Positions 28,401-35,365 of a DNA stretch of 49,332 nt are shown here, one piece after another; position 1 is the first letter of the stretch; every line of letters begins with the position of its first letter. Origin of the DNA: Streptomyces sp. MBT65 (GTDB taxonomy: Bacteria; Actinomycetota; Actinomycetes; Streptomycetales; Streptomycetaceae); assembly GCF_016612545.1 (NCBI RefSeq), contig NZ_JAENRY010000020.1, positions 1-49,332 on the forward strand, in the 5' to 3' direction. Made by a program: the position numbers and the translations under genes. Below the pieces are notes generated by a model. The model was not told the origin of the DNA. It saw nothing but the letters and a program-made list of their open reading frames with translations, and did not search any database.

Positions 28401-28484
28401 ACAGTTCTCGTCGAACTGGTCGGCGTGGCAGCTCACCCAGAACGGGTCGAGCAGCACCGTGTGTGCCTGGCCAGTGGTCTCCAT
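28395..28484 (-). CDS. Putative leaderless Cys-containing leader peptide of the oxygenase-metY operon
   Basis: Short ORF of 29 codons beginning METTGQ and ending in Asn-Cys-Arg-stop, with a second Cys in VSCHAD. Its ATG lies exactly where transcription should start from TGGACG-N17-TTTGAT (28519-28491), so it would be read from a leaderless mRNA. The penultimate Cys codon abuts a perfect hairpin. Together these suggest a cysteine-responsive attenuator upstream of the operon, as in mycobacterial Cys-rich upstream ORFs. I do not recognise a homologue. The call is inference from layout. Confidence 0.4.
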   Translation of the reverse strand: METTGQAHTVLLDPFWVSCHADQFDENCR

Positions 28485-28490
28485 GAGCGG

Positions 28491-28519
28491 ATCAAAGCAC
28501 ACGCTCGGGGGTGCGTCCA
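28491..28519 (-). promoter_or_regulatory. Putative promoter of the oxygenase-metY operon
   Basis: Minus-strand -35 TGGACG (28519-28514), 17-bp spacer and -10 TTTGAT (28496-28491), each matching 4 of 6 consensus bases. The predicted start coincides with the ATG at 28484. Confidence 0.4.
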
Positions 28520-28568
28520 CGGCGCGTCCCGACGGGTGAGACGGCGTCTGGGACGCCCGGACCCGCCA

Positions 28569-28598
28569 TTGACGTACGCCGAAAACGCTCCGTACGAT
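28569..28598 (+). promoter_or_regulatory. Promoter of the SAM-IV-controlled operon
   Basis: -35 TTGACG (28569-28574), 18-bp spacer, -10 TACGAT (28593-28598). The expected transcription start, about 28605, falls immediately before the riboswitch P1 strand. Confidence 0.65.
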
Positions 28599-28605
28599 CA
28601 CGATC

Positions 28606-28720
28606 GGCATTGAGTGTCAGCGTCAAGCCCTGGCTCGCTGACCGGCAACCCTCCGACGCGGTGGGGTGCTCCAGGTGAAAGCCCGGCAGGATCATCGAGG
28701 ATCCCTGCAAGCGCGAGGCC
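28606..28720 (+). ncRNA. SAM-IV riboswitch
   Basis: The sequence follows the actinobacterial SAM-IV aptamer block by block: GAGTG-CAGCGTCAAGCCC, CCGGCAACCCTCC, CGCGGTGGGGTGC, GGTGA, and the distal GCAAGCGCG. P1 can form between GGCATT at 28606 and the AAAGCC near 28677. A separate hairpin (GGATC near 28690 with GATCC near 28700) precedes the 3' pseudoknot strand. SAM-IV binds S-adenosylmethionine and normally turns off sulfur and methionine genes. It starts at the predicted transcription start and lies on the plus strand ahead of the ABC transporter operon. It is assigned to SAM-IV rather than SAM-I because of this core arrangement. Confidence 0.9.
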
Positions 28721-28753
28721 CTGTGGCCGGGGTCGGAGATGTGGAGGACGGTC

Positions 28754-28879
28754 GTGCGACACAGCAGTGACCCGAGTGCCTTCACCACTTCCCTGACGGC
28801 CGCGACCGTGTTCTCCCGGTTCTCGCGCCGCCGCCACATCGACTTGCAGCGTTCCGCCAGTTGTCTGTGTCGCGCCTGA
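28754..28879 (+). CDS. Cys-containing leader peptide (attenuator type)
   Basis: ORF of 41 codons starting at GTG, 6 bp after GGAGG. An upstream in-frame ATG at 28739 would give 46 codons. It ends RRRHIDLQRSASCLCRA-stop. The (R/H)xDLxRxxSxxCR tail is the pattern of the short leader peptides found ahead of sulfur-metabolism genes in Streptomyces. The two Cys codons close to the stop would make ribosome progress depend on cysteinyl-tRNA. A strong hairpin lies 143 bp further on. The peptide sits between the SAM-IV riboswitch and the binding-protein gene, so the operon probably senses both SAM and cysteine. Confidence 0.65.
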   Translation: MRHSSDPSAFTTSLTAATVFSRFSRRRHIDLQRSASCLCRA

Positions 28880-29021
28880 CCGCCTTGACCCCGTCCGTCT
28901 GACCTCTGTCGCGGCCTGAAGGCGTCTCCCCGCAGCCCCTCGCGGTCCCGTCCGCACGTACGGATCCGTTCCGCGGCCGCCCCGCGCACCCCCCTCCCGT
29001 CTGAACTCCCATAAAACACCG

Positions 29022-29050
29022 CCCCGTTGTCGGCGTCGCGCCGAACGGGG
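29022..29050 (+). terminator. Candidate attenuator hairpin before the ABC operon
   Basis: CCCCGTT (29022-29028) pairs with AACGGGG (29044-29050), and an inner CGGCG/CGCCG stem closes a 3-nt loop, giving 12 bp with a 2-nt bulge. It lies between the leader peptide and the binding-protein GTG. No U-tract follows, as is common in high-GC actinomycetes. Confidence 0.5.
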
Positions 29051-29119
29051 TCGCACGCCCGCGCGCAGCCGTGAGCCGCAGGGCATCACGCGCGTAGTGA
29101 CACGAGTAGGAGCACCTCC

Positions 29120-30739
29120 GTGAGATCACATCCGGACATCCGGCCCACCCGATGGGCGGCGCTGGCCGCCCTCTTGACCACCAGCGTCCTGCTGACCGCC
29201 TGCGGTTCCGGTGGCGGCGGCTCGGACAGCGGCACCGGCCGGGCGAAGTCCGGTGGCACCCTGACCTTCGCGGTGAGTTCCGACGCCGGTTGCGTGGATC
29301 CGCAGCAGGTGGCCAGCAACGACACCATCTATTCGGTACGGCAGATCGTGGACTCCCTCACCGACCAGGACCCGGCGACCGGCAAGATCGTGCCGTGGCT
29401 GGCGAAGAGCTGGGACATCAGTTCCGACGCGACGACGTTCACCTTCCATCTGAGGTCGGGTGTCACCTTCAGCGACGGCTCCAAGCTGACCGCGCAGGTG
29501 GTCAAGGACAACTTCGACGCGGTGCCGAAGCTCGGCGCGCTGGGGACCCTCGCCGAGGGCTATCTGAGCGGCGTCAAGAGCACGACGGTGGTCGACCCGC
29601 TCACCGTCAGGGTGACCTTCCAGCAGCCCAACGCCCAGTTCCTGCAAGCCACTTCGACGCACTCGCTGGGCATCGAGTCGTCGGCGAGCGCCAAGAAGAC
29701 CCCGCAGCAGAAGTGCAGCCAGGGAGTGATCGGCTCCGGGCCCTTCGTGCTGAAGCAGTACGTGCAGAACCAGTCGATCACCCTGGTCAGGCGCACCGGG
29801 TACGCCTGGGGTTCCTCGCGGTGGACCAAGAGCGGCGAGGCCTACCTGGACAAGATCGTCTTCAAGGTCGTGCCCGAGGCGGGAGTACGGGCCGGCAGCC
29901 TCCAGTCCGGGCAGGTCGACGCGATCAGCAGCGTCGGCAAGGCCAACGAGGCGGCGCTCAAGGGTGGTCCGGTCACGCTCCAGCGGCGGGCCAACCCGGG
30001 CGTGGTGTTCGGGCTGGCCTTCAACAACGCGCGGCCGGTCCTGAAGGACGCGCGGGTGCGCCAGGCCATCGGGCTCGCGGTCGACCGCAAGCAGATCGCC
30101 GACACGGTGTTCCCAACGGGTACCCAGCCCGCGACCAGCGTCCTGGCGCACACCACACCCGACTACGCGAACCTCTCCTCGGATCTGACGACCGACACGG
30201 CCAAGGCCAAGTCCCTTCTGGACACGGCTGGTTGGAAGGCCGGCAGCGACGGCATCCGGACGAAGGACGGCAAGAAGCTCAGCCTGACGGTCGACTGGAT
30301 CCCCAACTCGGCCACCAACCAGCCCGCGTTGGAGCTGATCCAGCAGCAACTCAAGGCCGTCGGCGTCGGCCTGACGCTCAAGCAGCTCCAGGTCACCCAG
30401 CTCGCCCCGACACTCCAGTCGGGTGACTTCGACGCGGCGTGGAGCAACATCACCCGGGCCGACCCGGACATCCTGCGCAGTTCCTTCTCCACGAAGCTGG
30501 CGAACTTCTACCGCCTCCCGGCGGGTCCGCTGGACACCGCGCTGACCCAGCAGGCGGCCACGACGGATATCACGAAGCGTGGCCAACTGGTCGAGCAGGC
30601 CCAGCAGTTGCTCGTGGAGAACGCCTACTACGTACCGGTGGTCGAGCTCCAGACCCAGATCGGCGTGTCGAACAAGGTGCACAACCTGAACTTCGACGCC
30701 TCGAGCCGCATCCAACTGCACGACACCTGGATCGGCTGA
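29120..30739 (+). CDS. ABC transporter substrate-binding lipoprotein (family 5, dipeptide/oligopeptide type)
   Basis: Lipoprotein of 539 residues. The signal peptide ends in lipobox LTAC-G, then a Gly/Ser linker leads to an SBP_bac_5 domain, with TLTFAVSSDAGCVDPQQ, WDISSDATTFTFHLRSGVTFSDG, and INNARPVLKDARVRQAIGLAVDRKQI-like FNNARPVLKDARVRQAIGLAVDRKQI. It captures a small organic substrate outside the membrane for the following permeases. The GTG at 29120 has GGAG 8 bp upstream. Control by a SAM-IV riboswitch and a Cys leader peptide indicates that the ligand is probably a sulfur-containing compound rather than an ordinary peptide. The ligand itself is unproven. Confidence 0.92.
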   Translation: MRSHPDIRPTRWAALAALLTTSVLLTACGSGGGGSDSGTGRAKSGGTLTFAVSSDAGCVDPQQVASNDTIYSVRQIVDSLTDQDPATGKIVPWLAKSWDISSDATTFTFHLRSGVTFSDGSKLTAQVVKDNFDAVPKLGALGTLAEGYLSGVKSTTVVDPLTVRVTFQQPNAQFLQATSTHSLGIESSASAKKTPQQKCSQGVIGSGPFVLKQYVQNQSITLVRRTGYAWGSSRWTKSGEAYLDKIVFKVVPEAGVRAGSLQSGQVDAISSVGKANEAALKGGPVTLQRRANPGVVFGLAFNNARPVLKDARVRQAIGLAVDRKQIADTVFPTGTQPATSVLAHTTPDYANLSSDLTTDTAKAKSLLDTAGWKAGSDGIRTKDGKKLSLTVDWIPNSATNQPALELIQQQLKAVGVGLTLKQLQVTQLAPTLQSGDFDAAWSNITRADPDILRSSFSTKLANFYRLPAGPLDTALTQQAATTDITKRGQLVEQAQQLLVENAYYVPVVELQTQIGVSNKVHNLNFDASSRIQLHDTWIG

Positions 30740-30742
30740 CAC

Positions 30743-31702
30743 ATGCGCCGCTATGTGATCAAACGGCTCGCGCAGGCGGTCGGGGTGCTGTGGGCCGCCT
30801 ACACGGTGTCCTTCCTGGTCCTCGACTTCCTGCCCGGCGATCCGGTCACGGCGATGGCCGGTGCCGGAATGGACTCCGGTCAGGTCGATCCGGCCCAACT
30901 CGCCGCGCTGCGCCACGAGTACGGCTTCGACAAGCCGATCCTGGTGCAGTACGCCGACTATCTGGGCCGGGCGGTGCGCGGGGACTTCGGCGACTCGGTG
31001 TCCACCGGTCGGCCGGTGTCCTCGACCCTGGCCGACGCGCTGCCGCAGACCCTCCAGTTGACCGGTGCCGCACTGCTGCTCGCGGTGGTCCTCGGCGGCG
31101 GACTGGCGGTCGTTGCGACCTACACCTCGCTGCGGTGGCTACGGCAACTGCTGCTGTCGTTGCCGCCGTTGGGGGTGTCGGTGCCGACGTTCTGGGTGGG
31201 GCTGCTGCTCGTCGAGTCGTTCTCGTTCCGCCTCCACTGGTTCCCGGCGTTCGGCAACGACGGATTGCGGGGCTTGGTCCTGCCGGCCGTGACGCTGGCG
31301 ATCCCGACCGGTGCGCAGGTCGCCCAGGTGCTCGCCAAGAGCCTGCTCACCGCACTGGATCAGGCCTATGTAGAGACGGCCCGTGCCAAGGGCGCGGGCC
31401 GCTGGCGGGTCCATCTGCGGCACGCCCTGCGCAACGCGTCCCTGCCCGCGCTGACCGTGGTGGGCCTGCTGGTCGGGCAGTTGATCGCCGGTTCGGTGGT
31501 CGTCGAGACGGTGTTCTCGCGTGACGGCCTGGGCCGGGTGACGGCCGCCGCGGTCACGGCCCAGGACATCCCGCTCGTGCAGGGCGTGGTGGTGTTCGGG
31601 GCGCTGATCTTCGTGGTGACGAACCTGATCGTCGACCTCGTCTATCCGCTGCTGGACCCGCGGATCGTGGTGGCCTCGGGCCGGAAGGCGGGATTCGCAT
31701 GA
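30743..31702 (+). CDS. ABC transporter permease (DppB-type)
   Basis: Membrane permease of 319 residues of the dipeptide/nickel family. N-terminal MRRYVIKRLAQAVGVLWAAYTVSFLVLDFLPGDP is diagnostic for the DppB branch. Later come about five further membrane segments, the EAA loop (YVETARAKGAGRWRVHLRHALRNA), and the C-terminal YPLLDPRI. It starts 3 bp after the binding-protein stop and overlaps the next gene by 4 bp. It forms the channel with the following permease. Confidence 0.93.
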   Translation: MRRYVIKRLAQAVGVLWAAYTVSFLVLDFLPGDPVTAMAGAGMDSGQVDPAQLAALRHEYGFDKPILVQYADYLGRAVRGDFGDSVSTGRPVSSTLADALPQTLQLTGAALLLAVVLGGGLAVVATYTSLRWLRQLLLSLPPLGVSVPTFWVGLLLVESFSFRLHWFPAFGNDGLRGLVLPAVTLAIPTGAQVAQVLAKSLLTALDQAYVETARAKGAGRWRVHLRHALRNASLPALTVVGLLVGQLIAGSVVVETVFSRDGLGRVTAAAVTAQDIPLVQGVVVFGALIFVVTNLIVDLVYPLLDPRIVVASGRKAGFA

Positions 31703-32634
31703 GCCAGGATCTGATCGACGACTCCACCGGTGCCGCGCTCGGTCTCGCGGCCCTGCCGCCGCAGCCGGTCGAACCCGGAAGCGAACCCGAACCCGGGCGC
31801 CGCGTCGACCCGCGGCAGATCCTGCGGTTCCTGGTGCGCCGCCCCGGTCTGCTGCTGTCGGTCCTGATCGTCGTCCTGGTGGTGCTGGCCTCGTTCTGGC
31901 CGGGGCTGTTCACCTCACGCGATCCGCTCACCGGAGTGCCGTCGCAGAACTTCCGCGGCCCGAGCGGCGCGCACTGGTTCGGCACCGACGAACTGGGCCG
32001 TGACGTGTTCTCCCGCGTCGTCCACGGCGCCCAACTGTCCCTGAAGGCAACGCTGATCGCGGTGGCGGTCGCCTTCGTGGTCGGCAGTCTCATCGGCCTG
32101 GTCGCCGGGTTCGTCGGCCGCTGGGTCGACGACGTGCTGATGCGCTTCGTCGACGTCCTCCTGTCGATCCCCGCACTGTTCCTGTCCCTGGCGCTGGTCA
32201 CCGCACTGGGCTACGGCACGGTGAAGGTGGCGGTCGCCGTCGGCATCGCCAGCGTCGCGAGCTTCGCCCGGGTGACCCGGGCGGAGGTGCTGCGGGTGCG
32301 CCAGGCGGTCTTCGTCGAGGCGTCGCGCGCGTGCGGCACGCGCTGGTACGCGGTGCTGGGCCGGCACGTCCTGCCCAACGCGGCGGGCCCGGTGATCGTC
32401 CTGGCCACCCTCGACTTCGGCTCCGCGATCCTGGCCGTGTCGGCACTGAGCTTCCTCGGCTACGGCGCCCCGCCACCGGCACCGGAGTGGGGGACGTTGA
32501 TCTCCGACGGCCGCAACTACCTGGCGAACGCTTGGTGGTTGACCGCGCTGCCCGGACTGGCGATCGCGGCGACCGTGCTGGCCACCAACCGCATCGCACG
32601 GGCGCTGGACGGCGAATGGTCCAGGCAGCGATGA
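31699..32634 (+). CDS. ABC transporter permease (DppC-type)
   Basis: Membrane permease of 311 residues of the DppC branch. After a Pro-rich N-terminus and a first membrane helix come HWFGTDELGRDVFSRVVHGAQLSL, diagnostic for this branch. The EAA loop is FVEASRACGTRWYAVLGRHVLPN. The C-terminus has PPPAPEWGTLISDGRNYL, also typical. It starts inside the stop of the preceding permease (ATGA) and overlaps the ATPase gene by 4 bp, so the transporter subunits are translationally coupled. Confidence 0.93.
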   Translation: MSQDLIDDSTGAALGLAALPPQPVEPGSEPEPGRRVDPRQILRFLVRRPGLLLSVLIVVLVVLASFWPGLFTSRDPLTGVPSQNFRGPSGAHWFGTDELGRDVFSRVVHGAQLSLKATLIAVAVAFVVGSLIGLVAGFVGRWVDDVLMRFVDVLLSIPALFLSLALVTALGYGTVKVAVAVGIASVASFARVTRAEVLRVRQAVFVEASRACGTRWYAVLGRHVLPNAAGPVIVLATLDFGSAILAVSALSFLGYGAPPPAPEWGTLISDGRNYLANAWWLTALPGLAIAATVLATNRIARALDGEWSRQR

Positions 32635-34355
32635 CCGGCGAACCGACCAACACACCTGGAACGGACGAGGACTTGAGCACGACAGCGAGCACCGACCCGG
32701 TCCACCCCGAGCAAGGGCCCGCGCTGGAGATACGCGGTCTGTCGGTGTCGTACCGCACCAGGGGCGGCATCGTGCGAGCGGTGCGGGACGTCGATCTCGA
32801 CGTGCGGCCGGGCGAAGTGACCGCGGTGGTCGGCGAGTCCGGGTCCGGCAAGAGCACCACCGCCCATGCCATCACCCGGCTACTGGCGCCGAACGCGGCC
32901 ATCGACAGCGGCGCGATCCGCTTCGGGCGCCACGATCTCACCTCGCTGTCGGAAGCCGAACTGCGCACGGTGCGCGGCGCGCAGATCGGCCTGGTGCCCC
33001 AGGACCCGTCGGTGTCGCTCAACCCGGTCAAGCGCGTCGGCGAACAGGTCGCCGAGGTGCTGCGCATCCACGGCCTGGCGACCCGCCGCTCCGCGTCGGC
33101 GGAGGCGATCGACATCCTGGACCGGGCGGGACTGCCCGACGCGGCCACCCGCGCGCGCCAGTACCCGCACGAACTCTCCGGCGGAATGCGGCAGCGCGCC
33201 CTGATCGCGATCGCCATCGCCGCGCACCCGAAACTGATCATCGCCGACGAGCCGACCAGCGCGCTGGACGTCACCGTGCAACGCGTCATACTCGACCATC
33301 TCCAGCGCCTCACCGAGGAGTTGGGGACGGCGATCCTGCTGGTCACCCATGACCTCGGGGTCGCCGCCGACCGGGCGCAGCGCCTGGTCGTCATGTCGCA
33401 GGGGCAGGTCGTCGAGGCGGGTCCGACCCGGGACGTCCTGGACGACCCCCAACACGACTACACCCGCCGCCTGTTGGCGAGCGCACCGAGCCTGGCGACC
33501 GCCCGCACCCGTACCCCGGTCGCCGCGCCCACGCCCACCGGGACGCAGCCGCTCGTCGAACTCCGGGGCGCGGTCAAGGAGTTCAGGCTGCCCCGCGTGG
33601 ACGGCGCGTCCCGGACCGTGCGCGCGGTGGACGACGTCAGCTTCACCCTCCAGCGGGGCCAGACCCTTGCACTGGTCGGCGAGTCCGGCTCGGGCAAGTC
33701 AACCACCGCCCGCTTGGTGCTCCGCCTCACCGACGCGAGTGCCGGGCAGATCCTCTTCGACGGCGCCGACGTCACCGCCGCCCGGGGCGCCCAGGCCAGA
33801 CAACTGCGCCGACGGGCACAGCTCGTCTACCAGAATCCGTACGCCTCGCTCGACCCCCGCTTCTCCATCGGCGAGGTGATCACCGAACCGCTGCGCGCCT
33901 TCAAGGTCGGCGACCGTGCCTCCCGACTCGCGCGCGCCCGCGACCTGCTCGACCGGGTCGCGCTGCCGGCGTCGACGCTGGACCGTCGTCCGGCGGAACT
34001 GTCGGGTGGGCAGCGCCAACGCGTCGCGATCGCACGTGCCCTCGCCCTCTCCCCCGACCTGGTGGTGTGCGACGAACCGGTGTCCGCGCTCGACGTCTCC
34101 GTGCAGGCCCAAGTCCTCGACCTGCTCGGGGAGTTGCAGGCCGACACCGGCGTGGCGTACCTGTTCATCTCGCACGACCTGGCCGTCGTACGCCAGATCG
34201 CGCACCAGGTGGCCGTCATGCGGTCGGGCCGCATCGTCGAGACGGGCGCTCCCGAGGACCTCTTCACGCATCCCCGCCACGACTACACCCGCGAACTGCT
34301 CGCGGCGATCCCCGGCCGCCGGGACGACCACGACCTGAGGACGCAGACCGCATGA
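32631..34355 (+). CDS. Fused double ABC transporter ATPase (DppD-DppF type)
   Basis: A single 574-residue chain carries both nucleotide-binding domains. Domain 1 (about 30-275) has Walker A GESGSGKSTTAHA, signature ELSGGMRQRALIA and Walker B LIIADEPTSALDV. Domain 2 (about 300-560) has Walker A GESGSGKSTTARLV, QNPYASLDPRFS, signature ELSGGQRQRVAIARAL and Walker B LVVCDEPVSALDV. Both have SHDL/THDL switch histidines. The usual operon has two separate genes; the fusion (GsiA/YejF-like) is common in actinobacteria. The start at 32631 overlaps the permease stop. It energises the transporter encoded by the three preceding genes. Confidence 0.93.
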   Translation: MTGEPTNTPGTDEDLSTTASTDPVHPEQGPALEIRGLSVSYRTRGGIVRAVRDVDLDVRPGEVTAVVGESGSGKSTTAHAITRLLAPNAAIDSGAIRFGRHDLTSLSEAELRTVRGAQIGLVPQDPSVSLNPVKRVGEQVAEVLRIHGLATRRSASAEAIDILDRAGLPDAATRARQYPHELSGGMRQRALIAIAIAAHPKLIIADEPTSALDVTVQRVILDHLQRLTEELGTAILLVTHDLGVAADRAQRLVVMSQGQVVEAGPTRDVLDDPQHDYTRRLLASAPSLATARTRTPVAAPTPTGTQPLVELRGAVKEFRLPRVDGASRTVRAVDDVSFTLQRGQTLALVGESGSGKSTTARLVLRLTDASAGQILFDGADVTAARGAQARQLRRRAQLVYQNPYASLDPRFSIGEVITEPLRAFKVGDRASRLARARDLLDRVALPASTLDRRPAELSGGQRQRVAIARALALSPDLVVCDEPVSALDVSVQAQVLDLLGELQADTGVAYLFISHDLAVVRQIAHQVAVMRSGRIVETGAPEDLFTHPRHDYTRELLAAIPGRRDDHDLRTQTA

Positions 34356-35365
34356 CCATCACCTCCCTCGCCTTCCTCACTCCGGGCAACTTCGCCGACG
34401 ACGACCCGTACACCGGCCTGGAGGAGACGCTCCAACTCTTCGAGTACGGCGAGCGGTTGGGCTATGACGGCGCCTGGATCCGGCAACGCCACCTCGAACA
34501 CGGCGTCGGTTCGGCCGCGGTGTTCCTCGCCGCGGCCGGACAGCGCACCGAGCGCGTCGAGTTGGGGACCGCGGTCATCCCGATCGGCTACGAGAGCCCG
34601 TTCCGGCTGGCCGAGGACCTGGCGCTGGCCGATGTCCTGTCCCGGGGCCGACTCCAGATCGGCTTCAGCACCGGCATGCCGCACGCCGAACTCCTCGGCG
34701 ACCTCGTGTACGACGGCGACTGGCGCGCCTTCGACCTGTCCTACGGCCGGGTCGCCCGCGTCGTCGACAACCTGCGCGGCGACTATCTCGGCGACCCGGA
34801 CACGGTGATCCAGTCACCGGGCAACACCCAGCGACCACGGCTGCAACCGCACAACCCCGGCCTGGTGGACCGCATTTGGTACGGCGGCGGCAGTCTGCGC
34901 TCGGCCCGCTGGGCCGGTGAGAACGGCCTCAACCTGCTGTCCGGGAACATCGTCACCGGCGAGGACACCGACGACTTCACCACGGCCCAGTCGAACCTCC
35001 TCGCCGCATACCGGCGTATCCAGTCCACCGCCCGCGTCGCGATAGGCCGCGTCGTCGTGCCGTTCGACAGCGCCGACCGGGCCACCCGCATCCGGTACCA
35101 GGAGTACGCCGCGAGCCGCCACGCCCGCACCCTGGCACCCCAGGGCCCGCGGCGGACCCTGTTCGCCCCGGACGTGGTCGGCACGGCCGAGCAGATCCTG
35201 GAGCAACTGGCCGCGGACCCCGTCGTGTCGGCGGTGTCGGAGCTGCGCCTCGAGCTGCCGTACGAGTTCAGGCGGGAGGAGTACGAGCAGATCCTGCACG
35301 ACGTACGCCATCTGGTCGCACCCGAACTGGGCTGGCGTCCCGCGCGGTTGGAGGCCGCGCGATGA
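34352..35365 (+). CDS. LLM-class flavin-dependent monooxygenase
   Basis: Bacterial-luciferase-like TIM-barrel protein of 337 residues. It has LAFLTPGNFADDDPYTGLEETLQLFEYGERLGYDGAWIRQRHLE at the N-terminus and VELGTAVIPIGYESPFRLAEDLALADVLSRGRLQIGFSTG, the typical flavin-binding strand region. These enzymes use reduced FMN or F420 and, in sulfur-starvation operons (SsuD, SfnG, DszA types), cleave C-S bonds of sulfonates and sulfones. The gene is coupled to the ATPase (ATGA) and lies under the SAM-IV/Cys control region. That favours oxidative desulfurisation of the imported compound. Substrate and electron donor are inferred; no flavin reductase gene is seen in the operon. Confidence 0.87.
   Translation: MTITSLAFLTPGNFADDDPYTGLEETLQLFEYGERLGYDGAWIRQRHLEHGVGSAAVFLAAAGQRTERVELGTAVIPIGYESPFRLAEDLALADVLSRGRLQIGFSTGMPHAELLGDLVYDGDWRAFDLSYGRVARVVDNLRGDYLGDPDTVIQSPGNTQRPRLQPHNPGLVDRIWYGGGSLRSARWAGENGLNLLSGNIVTGEDTDDFTTAQSNLLAAYRRIQSTARVAIGRVVVPFDSADRATRIRYQEYAASRHARTLAPQGPRRTLFAPDVVGTAEQILEQLAADPVVSAVSELRLELPYEFRREEYEQILHDVRHLVAPELGWRPARLEAAR

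Noticed and set aside
28606..28720. SAM-I (S-box) riboswitch
   Set aside because: The CCGGCAACCCTCC core is shared in part, but the order of the flanking segments and the 3' GCAAGCGCG strand fit SAM-IV.
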